NCBI GenBank assembly: GCA_946998205.1
Contig: CAMPYJ010000017.1
Coordinates: 1-54,569 of the forward strand
From: an uncultured Prevotella sp.
GTDB lineage: Bacteria; Bacteroidota; Bacteroidia; Bacteroidales; Bacteroidaceae
DNA: 54,569 nt
Direction of reading: 5' to 3'
Position 1 is the stretch's first letter. Every line of letters starts with the position of its first letter. The position numbers and the translations under genes are program-made. The notes under the pieces are model-generated. The model was not told the origin of the DNA. It ran no database searches and saw nothing but the letters and a program-made list of their open reading frames with translations. Positions 8,724-18,271 of this stretch are shown in pieces.

Positions 8724-11144
8724 ATGTCAAGAAACATCCAACGTACGCAAAAGAGCGGACAGATGCGGTACACCCTCCTGAAGGGCTGCTTGGCTCTGCT
8801 GCCACTGCTAAGTTTGGCCGCAGTGCCTGTGCTTGCACGCAGCAATGCGGAGAAGATGGCCGACGTGTCCGAGAATGGGGGCCTGACGCTCAGGATAACA
8901 GACGCGCTGACGGGCGAGCCCATACCAGGTGCCGTGGTGAAAACCAGTGACGCCAAGATATATGTGACCGACGCCTCGGGCAACTGCGTCATGACGGTAA
9001 AAGACCAGACCAAGAAAATCAAGATTACCGTGACATCGGTGGGATATAAGAATTATACCGCCACACTATCGCCAAGCGCTGGTGTCGTCTCGGTAAAACT
9101 TTCGGAAGACGCGCAGATACTGAAAGGCGTGACTGTGACATCGAAAAGAAGACACACTGACATCTTACAGCAAGCCAAGACATTAGACCAAAATGTTCTT
9201 GAGGCGGGCGGAGCCACTTCGTTGGCGAAAATGCTGGAGACCATTCCCGGAGTAAGCTCCATCAGCGCCGGCAGCACGGTGGCCAAGCCTGTAATTCAAG
9301 GCATGCACAGCAGTCGCATCCTATTGATGAACAACGGTGTGAAATTAGAGAGCCAGAGCTGGGGTAACGACCACGCACCGGAGATCGACTACACGGGTGC
9401 CAGCATGGTAGAGGTTGTGAAGGGTGCCGAATGTATCCGTTACGGTTTTGGCGCCATGGGTGGTGTGGTATTGCTTAACGACGCTCCATTGCCCTATGGG
9501 CACAAGAAGCCTATCGTCAAGGGTGTTACCAACATCGGCTATGACACCAATGCCCGAGGAATAAGCGGTTCGGGAAGCATTGAGGCAGGTTGGAAGAATT
9601 TCGGTATGCGCCTGCACGGCAACTATACCCGTGGTGGTGATTACCATACACCCGAATACATCATGAACAACACGGGGTACAACAACATCAGCATGTCGGC
9701 TATGGGTGGTTTTGAGAACAAGCGCATCACGGCAACCGTGCTTACAAGCTTGTTCTACCAACGCTCCGGCATCTATTTTGGCAGCCAAATATCCGACTTG
9801 GCACAACTGCAAGAACGATTCCGCATTGGTCGTCCAACAGAGTCGTCATTGCAACCATTCAGTTATGAAATTGGTATACCCTTCCAGCAATCACAACACT
9901 TCACGCTGAAGAGCGAGGTGAAATATCGCATCAACCCAAAGCAATCGCTGGATTTGACCTTGTCGTTTCAAGAAAACTTGCGGCAGGAGTATGAGAACCG
10001 TATGAAAAAGGAGTGGAGCGTCATCCCGATGCAAGACCTTATATTGAAAACATACAAGGGCGACTTGTCATATCGTGCTTCATGGAAGCCTTACAAAATG
10101 TCTACCTTCGCAGGCGTGGCAAACACATACCAAATAAACTACAACTTCCCAGGCACCAAGAATCCTGCCTTTGTACCAAACTTTGCGGCTCTCACCATGG
10201 GTGGTTTCCTGCTGCAAAAGGCTACTTTCTTCGAGAAATTGCAATGCGAATTGGGCTTGCGTTACGACTTCAGAGTAATGAGCGTGAGCGGTTACACCAC
10301 GCTGAACAAATACGACTATTACGACGACTTCAAGGTTTACAGCAATTTCACCTCGAGCTTTGCCACTCACTATCAGTTTAACGACAACTGGGACATGCGT
10401 GCGAACATCGGGTGGTCGTGGCGTCCACCAGACATCAACGAGCTTTATGCCATCGGACTTCAAGAAGGTTCTTACTGGGTGGTGGGCAATAGAAACCTGA
10501 AGAGTGAGCGTGGCTGGAAGTCCATCCTGGGCGCAAGGTACCGCAACACATGGGTATCCATAGAGCCAAGCATGTTCTACCAACACATCAACAGTTATAT
10601 ATACGACCATATCGGCTATGGCGTCGACCGCTTTCACAACAGCCCAAGCGGAAAATACGCCAAGTTCATGTACGACCAAGACGACGTCAGGCTGTGTGGT
10701 GGCGACATAGAAGCCACAGTAACCCCCATCAAAGGGCTCAGTGTCGTGGCAAAGGGTGAATGGATATTTGCGCGCAACATCACGCGTGACGACTGGTTGC
10801 CTTTCATGCCATCGGACAAATATGGGCTGTCGGCGACCTACGAGCGCGTGTTCGGCGCGGAGAAAAAGATAAAGGCAGCGTTCTCCCTATCCGGCAACTA
10901 TGTCACGAAGCAAAACCGTTTCGACCCCAACAAGGATTTGGTTTCCGTATCGCCCGACCCCTACTTCTTGCTTGGCGCCACGGCGGATGTCGCCTACAAG
11001 CTACCCGGCAACAGGGAAATAAAGGTGATGTTGGTAGGCGACAACATCCTCAACACATTATATAAGGAATACACAGACCGCTTTAGATATTACGCGCACG
11101 AACGTGGCATGAACTACTCTTTGCGCACAATCATTAAATTTTAA
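8724..11144 (+). CDS. TonB-dependent outer-membrane receptor, ZnuD-like plug, with N-terminal carboxypeptidase-regulatory-like domain
   Basis: 806 aa. The signal peptide hydrophobic core is LLKGCLALLPLLSLAAVPVLA; an alternative start at 8763 (MRYTLLKG) would give a more standard one. Residues about 52-130 form a CarboxypepD_reg-like beta domain (LRITDALTGEPIPGAVVKT). The plug (about 150-250) contains PVIQGMHSSRILLMNNGVKL, SQSWGNDHAPEID and VVKGAECIRYGFGAMGGVV. The D-H-A motif in this position recalls zinc receptors of the ZnuD type. The barrel ends in the expected terminal Phe (SLRTIIKF). It is therefore an energy-coupled importer in the outer membrane; a metal or metal complex as substrate is an inference. 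It heads a six-gene operon, and the next gene begins 4 bp after its stop. Confidence 0.85.
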   Translation: MSRNIQRTQKSGQMRYTLLKGCLALLPLLSLAAVPVLARSNAEKMADVSENGGLTLRITDALTGEPIPGAVVKTSDAKIYVTDASGNCVMTVKDQTKKIKITVTSVGYKNYTATLSPSAGVVSVKLSEDAQILKGVTVTSKRRHTDILQQAKTLDQNVLEAGGATSLAKMLETIPGVSSISAGSTVAKPVIQGMHSSRILLMNNGVKLESQSWGNDHAPEIDYTGASMVEVVKGAECIRYGFGAMGGVVLLNDAPLPYGHKKPIVKGVTNIGYDTNARGISGSGSIEAGWKNFGMRLHGNYTRGGDYHTPEYIMNNTGYNNISMSAMGGFENKRITATVLTSLFYQRSGIYFGSQISDLAQLQERFRIGRPTESSLQPFSYEIGIPFQQSQHFTLKSEVKYRINPKQSLDLTLSFQENLRQEYENRMKKEWSVIPMQDLILKTYKGDLSYRASWKPYKMSTFAGVANTYQINYNFPGTKNPAFVPNFAALTMGGFLLQKATFFEKLQCELGLRYDFRVMSVSGYTTLNKYDYYDDFKVYSNFTSSFATHYQFNDNWDMRANIGWSWRPPDINELYAIGLQEGSYWVVGNRNLKSERGWKSILGARYRNTWVSIEPSMFYQHINSYIYDHIGYGVDRFHNSPSGKYAKFMYDQDDVRLCGGDIEATVTPIKGLSVVAKGEWIFARNITRDDWLPFMPSDKYGLSATYERVFGAEKKIKAAFSLSGNYVTKQNRFDPNKDLVSVSPDPYFLLGATADVAYKLPGNREIKVMLVGDNILNTLYKEYTDRFRYYAHERGMNYSLRTIIKF

Positions 11145-11148
11145 GAAA

Positions 11149-12660
11149 ATGAAGTTACAGCATAAGACATATAAAATGATACGTTCAACAGTTTTGGCGT
11201 TAGGATGTAGCTGCATGCTTGCCGCTTGTTCTACCAATGATGTTGATGATTTCCTGAAAACGATAGTAAAGGCCCCGCCCGCTTCCATCGAATACAACGG
11301 CAAGGGCCACTCGCAGATATACGCAGTGAGCGCCGTACTCAGAATGGGGTTCAAGGGTGGCAACATAAAGGTTGGAAACTTTGGTGCCGACAACAGTATA
11401 GACAACACCTACGAACAAGACTCGTACGACATGATAAGCGTGAACACGGATAAACCGACAGACTATCCGCTCATGCAACAAATTGAGATAAGCAAGGGCG
11501 ACAATGGACAAATGCAAATTACCAGTCAGCGCGACCACTTTGACGTAGTTGCGTCAGATGACGTTTATTACGGACTTGAGCTTACGTATTATGGAGCCAA
11601 CCACCAACAAATAAATGGTGAGTTCATACAGTTCTATTACAAGAAAAACGGAAACCCAGACCTCGACAACTCCACCCTGGTGCAGCACCAACACTTCTTC
11701 ACCATTGGCAACGAGGTGTTGCAACACAGATACACCATAGACGGAAAAACCATAGCCGAGAACAGCAAGCAGGGCTTTTATCCACACACGCTGGACAAGA
11801 AACCGACATACTACCCGGAGCTTACCTTTGAGATGGAGGGCGACAAGCTAAAGCCATGTGATATCACCACGACCAACGCACTGCTTGCACCAGAGAGTGG
11901 GAACAAGTCAGAAGCCATGCCTTACGACAGCACATTGGTAGACAAAGCTATAAACATATTCCCTACATTGAAAAAGAATCAAGCCACATGGACAGAAAAT
12001 GGCTATAAATTCTTTCAAACGCTCACCATGCCGCATGCGGCAGAACTTGCCAACGAGTTGTTTACATATAAATACCGAGACACCGACCCATTTGAAAAAC
12101 AATTGGGATACGAATACCAAGAGGGCAGCGGTGACGGTGGCGTTGTAACAGATGGTACAAACGCACTGAGACAAAGACAAGGCGATTTCGTGGAATTGCT
12201 GCATCAATGCCGGGAAATAGGTAAAGGTCCAAACAATTTGGATAGAATGGGATTCAAGGGTGTGTTGCAGTTTAAACAAGCCAACACCGAATTTGCGATG
12301 CAAATAAGCCTGTGCAACATCGTTTCGCAAATGGATAAATCAAGGAATGTCATTTGGCCCAAATATGGAAATGATAATCCAGATGCCGACTCAAAGACTT
12401 GTTCAGAAATTCCCACACTCGGATTTGGAGAAGGTAGAGGACTTTACAATTTTAATGAGATAAAATCAGAATGGAGTAATCACGACATTGACATTCCACT
12501 TACATTCCGCGTCATCGCAGGCAAGAAAGATGGAAAAGAGAAGTTCGTGGAAGATTTCAAAAAGTTCTATCCTAACATGGAAACGAATGAAATCAAGAAT
12601 TATTTCTTCAATCCTCAATATTTGCTGTCAAGAAATCGCAAGAATATATTCGTCATGTAG
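11149..12660 (+). CDS. Surface or periplasmic lipoprotein of receptor operon (paralogue of the next gene)
   Basis: 503 aa. The lipoprotein signal is MIRSTVLALGCSCMLAACS, with Cys27 as the acylation site; MIRST at 11176 is an alternative start. The family is not recognised with certainty. Two stretches align by eye with the following gene: YYGLELTYYGANHQQINGEF...HQHFFTI here against WGICLYFLDKNGKLLNDEI...EYQIFFTI there, and ELFTYKYRDT against NLFEYAYRDT. GFKGVLQFKQAN also matches GLKGHINFYYEAN. The pair therefore arose by duplication. Three histidines in LVQHQHFF and LQHRYT could bind metal, which is only suggestive. Starting 4 bp after the receptor stop, it is probably the receptor's partner lipoprotein on the cell surface. 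Confidence 0.7.
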   Translation: MKLQHKTYKMIRSTVLALGCSCMLAACSTNDVDDFLKTIVKAPPASIEYNGKGHSQIYAVSAVLRMGFKGGNIKVGNFGADNSIDNTYEQDSYDMISVNTDKPTDYPLMQQIEISKGDNGQMQITSQRDHFDVVASDDVYYGLELTYYGANHQQINGEFIQFYYKKNGNPDLDNSTLVQHQHFFTIGNEVLQHRYTIDGKTIAENSKQGFYPHTLDKKPTYYPELTFEMEGDKLKPCDITTTNALLAPESGNKSEAMPYDSTLVDKAINIFPTLKKNQATWTENGYKFFQTLTMPHAAELANELFTYKYRDTDPFEKQLGYEYQEGSGDGGVVTDGTNALRQRQGDFVELLHQCREIGKGPNNLDRMGFKGVLQFKQANTEFAMQISLCNIVSQMDKSRNVIWPKYGNDNPDADSKTCSEIPTLGFGEGRGLYNFNEIKSEWSNHDIDIPLTFRVIAGKKDGKEKFVEDFKKFYPNMETNEIKNYFFNPQYLLSRNRKNIFVM

Positions 12661-12825
12661 ACTTCAGCTAAATGGAAGGCATTTGCGCATCACCATTTCT
12701 CAGATGGCCGACACGTTCTCCTAAATAAGGAAAAGTTACATACACGGTTAAGAGGAGTGAGGGTATTTAACACAGTGCCTGTTATACTGGACTATCTAAT
12801 CAAGACATTTACATAAAATAATAAA

Positions 12826-14286
12826 ATGAAAAAATATAGTTTCTTTTTCGTTCTTATATTGATGCTGTGTACATCATGCGATGACTTCATCTTTGGTAAC
12901 ATGAACATCAATTACAACGAAAACCCGCTTGAGCACAAGGAGGTGCCACACAGCGGTGCGGATGCCATGGTTGACAGCTTGCAGAAAAAAGCTCCCTTTA
13001 GTGGCTCCATGAACAATCCCGACCAAGACGGTGCGTTCAACAACTGGGCACGCTGTGTAGTAATGTTTAAGGAGGGTCACTCGCATGGCGATGAGAAGTT
13101 TCACGGTAACTACGTTTACCCAGCAGCTCCTTGGAGACAAGAGGAATTTGTCGTAGTAGAAAACAACACGCAGAAGTTTCCTACCGTAAAGGTGGAGTGG
13201 GAAAAGAGTATTCAAACCGTTTTTGAGAAGAAGTTGGGCAAGCCCACTCCCAAGCACCCTTACATTCGCCTTATAGGTGGTGACAAGAACCTTTGGGGTA
13301 TATGCTTGTACTTCTTGGATAAAAACGGGAAGCTGCTTAACGACGAGATATACAAGCACTCCGATGAGTATCAGATATTCTTTACCATCAGCGACAAGGA
13401 CGACAAGGGCAACGACTACAAAATTGAAGATTGTAGAGGTATATGGGAATCTGGCAAGAATGGAAAGGATGGTAAAGTAAGCGAACAGCCTGTCGTGTCG
13501 CCTTATTTTGAAGAAATGGATAAGAAAGACAGCTTAGGACATGACATCTTCACTCGCAGGCAAAACGTTACCAAGAATTTATTTGAATATGCCTACCGCG
13601 ACACATGGTATCAAAATGCCATGGCTGACGGCATGCGCGAGTTTTACAACATCAGGTTGCTGCCACCCCTCGACGCTACCGATGCTAATTCATGCGCAAC
13701 ATACGATAAAGACTGCGTGGGCTTGAAAGGTCACATCAACTTTTACTATGAGGCTAACGAGCCTTCGTCTAACTTTAGACCAGAAATAGACGCACGATAT
13801 GAAACTGGAGTAAAAGCAAATGACACATGGCCTTTTAAGGTGAAAGGGTTTACAAGCGATCACGACCAGTATTCTCGTACTTCATATATATTGCCCTATT
13901 TCTATCTTTCCGTAAGAGTCATGAAATGTCAAAAGGGAAAGAAGGCTTACATTCCCAAGGCCACCATTGCCAACAAAGAGTTAGACTATGCTGGATATTG
14001 GGACTGGATGAAGAGCGAAAAGGCCTGCGCACCTTTCTACAATCCTTTCTGGCAGTCGAAGACAACGCACCTTGAGGTTCCTGAATGGAAAGAGCTCATA
14101 CGCTTCAACATACCTATCAAGGTGTATTGCAACAGGTTCGATTCCGACCCGACTAACGTTTCTCCCACGGAGCCATATTATTTCTACTTGGGCAGAGAAA
14201 TTGGATTAACGGGAAAACAGGCTTACGAGGCAAGCCAAAACGTGAGGACACACGGCTTTGGCGCTTTCGGCAACTGGTTCCTCTAA
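12826..14286 (+). CDS. Lipoprotein with His-rich motif, paralogue of the preceding gene
   Basis: 486 aa. The lipobox is LMLCTSC, with Cys18 acylated. A histidine cluster, MFKEGHSHGDEKFHGN (around residue 85-100), is reminiscent of metal-binding loops in zinc-handling proteins. The rest is beta-rich, and no named domain was recognised. Shared segments with the gene before it (see that entry) indicate tandem duplication and divergence; the His cluster is missing from the first paralogue. A likely role is capture or handover of the ligand of the TonB-dependent receptor. The substrate is not known. The gene lies in the same operon with a 165-bp gap from its predecessor. Confidence 0.68.
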   Translation: MKKYSFFFVLILMLCTSCDDFIFGNMNINYNENPLEHKEVPHSGADAMVDSLQKKAPFSGSMNNPDQDGAFNNWARCVVMFKEGHSHGDEKFHGNYVYPAAPWRQEEFVVVENNTQKFPTVKVEWEKSIQTVFEKKLGKPTPKHPYIRLIGGDKNLWGICLYFLDKNGKLLNDEIYKHSDEYQIFFTISDKDDKGNDYKIEDCRGIWESGKNGKDGKVSEQPVVSPYFEEMDKKDSLGHDIFTRRQNVTKNLFEYAYRDTWYQNAMADGMREFYNIRLLPPLDATDANSCATYDKDCVGLKGHINFYYEANEPSSNFRPEIDARYETGVKANDTWPFKVKGFTSDHDQYSRTSYILPYFYLSVRVMKCQKGKKAYIPKATIANKELDYAGYWDWMKSEKACAPFYNPFWQSKTTHLEVPEWKELIRFNIPIKVYCNRFDSDPTNVSPTEPYYFYLGREIGLTGKQAYEASQNVRTHGFGAFGNWFL

Positions 14287-14338
14287 CATAAAGATTACAT
14301 GCGACAAAAATACCACAACATATAAACAACACAAGGAT

Positions 14339-15724
14339 ATGAAAAAAATAAATTACGCCATGACGTTAGCTCTCATGGCATTATCAACCCTGTTCACCGC
14401 ATGTCAGAGAAACGGAGACATGCCAGACAGAACTAATGCGAATTCAACAATAGACCACCTCATCTTCAAAGAGGTGTTCTATATCGGCTACTGCACATAC
14501 AGGGACTTGTCTTCCATGGGCTACCCAAGCCAATACAGCAGATACGACGACGCCAACTATCTGGTGATATACAATCCTACCAACAAACCAATATCGCTCG
14601 CCAACATGGCACTCGCATACCATGTCGTTGACCCGAGTATTCAATATTCGTTCCAAAAAGACGGAAATGGAGATTTTACCAAACGGTATTATGGCATTGG
14701 AGGAATGTCGTACTTCCCCAACGACCCTGTGACAAAAAAGCCACATGTCATACAGCCCGGTGACAGTGTCATCGTCGTGAAGTACGCGTGCGACCACAAG
14801 AAGAAATTCCTTGCAGAGAATGAGACCACAGAAGAGCAGGCAAAGAAAGATTACTATGGCTGGGAGGCTCTGCCCGACTACAGCAAACTTCCAAAGGACA
14901 AAACCTTTGAATTGTGCAACCAACATTCACCGAAGAACGGTATGTACGACCCTGACGACATATATGACAACAAGGACATTCCAAACATGCGTGACCTTGT
15001 TTTATGGGACGAACGTCCATTCGAAGGACCAAACCAGAGTATACGCATCGCTTTGGTGAAACTGCCTGACGGCGACGCATCCAAACCTCATGAAAAAGAC
15101 AAAAACGGATTTTATCCTGACGAATCGCCACGCTCACGCTACAACTGGTATCACCTGTATGAATTGTATGGGACCGAGCAGGACGAAATTAATGACGAGA
15201 CAGACCCCTTGAAGAAAAGAGAGCTGGAACAGAAGAGAAAATACCCAACGGCCTACTACGAAGAGATATATAACACAACAGGTATGGGTGGTGTCACCGC
15301 CATCGAGCTGAATTACAATTGGGTTGTCGACTTCCTTACCATCTGCCCTTCGACAGAGAAGAAAATGGACTTGCTTACGGGCCCAAGCTCTGTTACGGTA
15401 TATGATGCGACGGGACACGCCGTCATGGAAGGAAAAGAAGAAAAGAAAGAAAAGGTATGGTGGTACGACAGAGGAACGGCAAGCGTCGCCCAGAGCATAT
15501 TCGCCAGCAGTAGTTTCTCCAATCCTAAATTCGACCCCGCACTGTTACAAGGCGCACTGATTCGTCGTACCAACGGAAAGGGATTTGTAGCTGAAATGAG
15601 TTCCGCACTGAACTACACGAAAGGTGTGCCGTCACTGTGCAGACGCGACAGCAAGGGAAAACCGTTAGACATGACCGCATACTGGAAAGTAAACTCCATC
15701 AACGCGCGTTCAAAGAAGAAATGA
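14339..15724 (+). CDS. DUF4876-like lipoprotein
   Basis: 461 aa from the start MKKINYAMTLALMAL. The open frame begins at 14258, but that would overlap the previous gene and bury the signal. The lipobox is TLFTAC with Cys22. The mature part has the hallmarks of DUF4876: an early IFKEVFYIGYC strand, a YLVIYNPTNKPISLANMALAY block, a VIQPGDSVIVV turn, then a long variable middle and a C-terminal NWVVDFLTICPS segment. The YNPT...L block looks like a lamin-tail-like beta sandwich. Biochemical function of DUF4876 is unknown; such genes are found with TonB-dependent receptors in Bacteroidetes. The next gene is a shorter relative. Confidence 0.75.
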   Translation: MKKINYAMTLALMALSTLFTACQRNGDMPDRTNANSTIDHLIFKEVFYIGYCTYRDLSSMGYPSQYSRYDDANYLVIYNPTNKPISLANMALAYHVVDPSIQYSFQKDGNGDFTKRYYGIGGMSYFPNDPVTKKPHVIQPGDSVIVVKYACDHKKKFLAENETTEEQAKKDYYGWEALPDYSKLPKDKTFELCNQHSPKNGMYDPDDIYDNKDIPNMRDLVLWDERPFEGPNQSIRIALVKLPDGDASKPHEKDKNGFYPDESPRSRYNWYHLYELYGTEQDEINDETDPLKKRELEQKRKYPTAYYEEIYNTTGMGGVTAIELNYNWVVDFLTICPSTEKKMDLLTGPSSVTVYDATGHAVMEGKEEKKEKVWWYDRGTASVAQSIFASSSFSNPKFDPALLQGALIRRTNGKGFVAEMSSALNYTKGVPSLCRRDSKGKPLDMTAYWKVNSINARSKKK

Positions 15725-15764
15725 TGGCACGCTGAGACGCGAAACCTCTCACGCACATTTACGC

Positions 15765-15836
15765 TACAAGGTGCAAGCCAACGATTGTCAGCATCGAATG
15801 CTTGCCATGCGGCACGCATACGACTTGCACCTTGTA
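15765..15836 (+). promoter_or_regulatory. 13-bp inverted repeat with structured loop between two operon genes
   Basis: TACAAGGTGCAAG (15765-15777) pairs perfectly with CTTGCACCTTGTA (15824-15836). Inside the 46-nt loop, AGCAT-CGA-ATGCT can form a second small stem. No run of T follows, so it is not an ordinary terminator. It sits in a 233-bp gap between the two DUF4876-like genes and might stabilise mRNA or act as a processing or regulatory site. Confidence 0.5.
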
Positions 15837-15957
15837 CTTGATGCCCTGGTGCGACAACACGCTACCCCTGACGTGCCTGAAGCCTCCTTCTATATAGTAG
15901 TCTGGGTAGAAACATTCAAGGATGACGAAATAATAATCCATATAAACAAAACAACAT

Positions 15958-17064
15958 ATGAAGAAAACCATGCTATGCGCATTGGCGACAATTGCGCTAT
16001 TCGCAAACTGCACGCGTGACGGACAACCGGAAGAAAAGAAAAATACAGCCGAGACAGAAAGCGCGGACCTGATCATAAAAGACATCTACTATGCCGGAGA
16101 CTTCGTGGAGACACCCTACGGCAACAAATCAGAAGAGACGGACGACAAGTTCATTTCCGTCTACAACCCTACCGACCATGACATAAGCCTTGAGAACATG
16201 GCTCTGGCTCTATGTCAGTACAACGCCGTTGACAATGTCAACTTTGAAAAGCCTAATTGCGATTACAGGCAGAAAGGCTTCGGCGTTTCCAACATGATTG
16301 GCTTCCCCAAGGATAAAAGCGGAAAGCCATACACCGTAAAGGCAGGCAAAACCATCGTTATTGCCATGAGAGCCATCAACCATGCGGAGGGATACAAGAA
16401 GTACTTGACAGAGTATGGAGAGGATCCAACCAAATACAAAGGTATCGAAAAGCTTATCGACCTTTCCAAGGCCGACTTTGAATGGGGACAGAATGGTAAC
16501 GAAAACGTTCCACACATGACGTTCCTCTATTGCAAGGAAAACGACAAAGAGCAGGAAAAAAGAATGAAACAGGACAAGTCGAAAGTCGGAGTGTGGAATG
16601 AAGACGACGATGAGTATGTGCCATTCGAGTTTGAGCGAAACTTCACCATTGCTCTGATACGCTTGGCGGAGCCTATCGAGAAGATTAAAGAGAACATGAA
16701 CAACGCCAAGATCAACGAAGCGTTGCTTAAAGAAATTGAGGAGCCGATGGCAAAGTACGGACGCTATGTCATGTGGAACGCGAGCGGACATCACTCACAT
16801 TCACAAATTCTCATGTTCTTGCCCAACCAATGGGTCGTGGACGCCGTAAACGTAAGGTTCAAAGGAAACACCAGCGAAAAATGTTTCCCCATATCGGGTA
16901 CGCTGGACAAAGGTTGGAATGGCGTGTACGACAAAGCTGACGACAAGTTAGAAGTCGGTGCGGGCAAGATGCTTTCCCGGCGCTTTGATGGGAAAAGATT
17001 ATCCGACACAAACAACTCATCGGTCGACTTCGAGGTCAAGAAAGTGGCAGTACCTGCGAAATAA
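15958..17064 (+). CDS. DUF4876-like lipoprotein, second copy
   Basis: 368 aa. The lipobox is ALFANC with Cys18. It aligns with the previous protein: LIIKDIYYAGDF versus LIFKEVFYIGYC, ISVYNPTDHDISLENMALAL versus LVIYNPTNKPISLANMALAY, YTVKAGKTIVIAM versus HVIQPGDSVIVVK, and NQWVVDAVNV versus NWVVDFLTI. LIDLSKADFEWGQNGNENVP is a recognisable DUF4876-type stretch. The protein is about 90 residues shorter, mainly in the middle insert. It is probably anchored on the cell surface next to the receptor. Function is unknown. Two DUF4876-like genes in one operon mirror the two paralogous lipoproteins before them. Confidence 0.78.
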   Translation: MKKTMLCALATIALFANCTRDGQPEEKKNTAETESADLIIKDIYYAGDFVETPYGNKSEETDDKFISVYNPTDHDISLENMALALCQYNAVDNVNFEKPNCDYRQKGFGVSNMIGFPKDKSGKPYTVKAGKTIVIAMRAINHAEGYKKYLTEYGEDPTKYKGIEKLIDLSKADFEWGQNGNENVPHMTFLYCKENDKEQEKRMKQDKSKVGVWNEDDDEYVPFEFERNFTIALIRLAEPIEKIKENMNNAKINEALLKEIEEPMAKYGRYVMWNASGHHSHSQILMFLPNQWVVDAVNVRFKGNTSEKCFPISGTLDKGWNGVYDKADDKLEVGAGKMLSRRFDGKRLSDTNNSSVDFEVKKVAVPAK

Positions 17065-17094
17065 GAAGGCACGAACCGTATAAGTACTGCCTTC
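17046..17094 (+). promoter_or_regulatory. Two mutually exclusive hairpins at a gene end
   Basis: GGCAGTAC (17046-17053) can pair with GTACTGCC (17084-17091). Alternatively GAAGGCA (17065-17071) can pair with TGCCTTC (17088-17094). The two right arms overlap, so only one can form at a time. The first stem covers the stop codon region of the upstream gene. This resembles an attenuator-like switch before the last operon gene, but no U-run is present and no function is shown. Confidence 0.35.
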
Positions 17095-17155
17095 ACTCGC
17101 CAAACATCACAAAATAGGTTTTACCTAAATATGTTTAATTTAATATTTTTATAGT

Positions 17156-18142
17156 ATGAGAAAAATTTACATGTTAACAATGAGCCTGTTCGTTTGCATG
17201 GGTGCACTGGCAGGCAACAACGGCCCTATTGGTGAAAATTTGAACTGGGCGTTTGCCGATGGCACGCTTACCATTAGCGGAACTGGAGAAATGGAACACG
17301 CAGAAGGCAACTCTGGGTATGCGTGGGGAACAGACAACAACACATTAAACCGTTCCTTAATCAAAAAAGTAGTCGTAGAAGAGGGGGTAACAAGCCTTGG
17401 CGAATACATCTTTTGGGATTGTCAAAGTCTTACGGAAGTAAAATTACCAAACTCACTGACTGCACTAAGGAAACAATGTTTCAAAAGTTGTACATCGCTC
17501 AAGTCCATAACATTACCAAATAAAATCTCTTTAATTGAGGAGAGTGCCTTTGAAAACTGTAGCGCTTTGGAGACTGTTACTTTCCCGAAAAGTTTGAAGG
17601 AAGTGCATGAACACGCATTCTACAGCTGCAATCTTAAGAAGGTAGATCTTTCACAAACACAAGTAGAAACAATTGGCTCGGCAGCTTTTGCTCAGAATGC
17701 TCACTGTGAAGAGGTGTACTTGCCAAAGACACTCAAAACCCTCGAAGGTGATGACGAGGGTACTTTTTCTTCCTGTGGTGTGAAGAAAGCCGTATGTAGT
17801 GCAGTAGAGCCTCCCAAGACAATAGTTGGCGGATACAATTTAATCACATTAGAGAAGAATACAGATCCTGTTACTTGGATAAATATTTTCGAAGGCTCTG
17901 ATGAAGATTTTGTATTGGAAGTGCCAGCAGGAAGCGTGGAGAGATACAAAAAAGCAGACGGCTGGAAAAATGCAGCAAGCCACATTACTGCTGGCATTCG
18001 CGGCGTCAAGGCAGGTCAGGCAAAGGTTGGCGTGTACGACATCTCGGGCAAGAGATACATGAGCCATGCGGACGCGCAAGCAATCAGCACATTGCAACGT
18101 GGCGTTTATATCATCAATGGAAAAAAAGTTTTAGTTAAGTAA
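17156..18142 (+). CDS. BspA-like leucine-rich-repeat surface protein with T9SS sorting domain
   Basis: 328 aa. The signal peptide is MRKIYMLTMSLFVCMGALAG. The body consists of LRR_5 (BspA/Treponema-type) repeats, for example LTEVKLPNSLTALRKQCFKSCTSLKSITLPNKI followed by further units about 23 residues apart up to about residue 200. The C-terminus (AKVGVYDISGKRY...ISTLQRGVYIINGKKVLVK) is a T9SS type A sorting domain, so the protein should cross the outer membrane through the SprA-containing translocon. BspA-like proteins often mediate binding to host proteins or other bacteria. As the last gene of the receptor/lipoprotein operon, it may bind the ligand outside the cell. It is followed by a terminator. 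Confidence 0.82.
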   Translation: MRKIYMLTMSLFVCMGALAGNNGPIGENLNWAFADGTLTISGTGEMEHAEGNSGYAWGTDNNTLNRSLIKKVVVEEGVTSLGEYIFWDCQSLTEVKLPNSLTALRKQCFKSCTSLKSITLPNKISLIEESAFENCSALETVTFPKSLKEVHEHAFYSCNLKKVDLSQTQVETIGSAAFAQNAHCEEVYLPKTLKTLEGDDEGTFSSCGVKKAVCSAVEPPKTIVGGYNLITLEKNTDPVTWINIFEGSDEDFVLEVPAGSVERYKKADGWKNAASHITAGIRGVKAGQAKVGVYDISGKRYMSHADAQAISTLQRGVYIINGKKVLVK

Positions 18143-18151
18143 CACACATTC

Positions 18152-18271
18152 ATCCCCACCCATAGAATGTATTTTAAAGATGTACCTAAGAAAAACGTGC
18201 AGGAAGACAACAAATTCCGCGCATCATAAAACAAAGGTTATTCTATACATACTGGAGGTGGGGATTTTTTT
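18152..18271 (+). terminator. Terminator with large loop after the receptor operon
   Basis: ATCCCCACC (18152-18160) pairs with GGTGGGGAT (18257-18265), followed directly by a run of T to 18271. The loop is about 96 nt, unusually large, and might contain a further structured element. A T-run right after the stem supports intrinsic termination. Confidence 0.5.
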
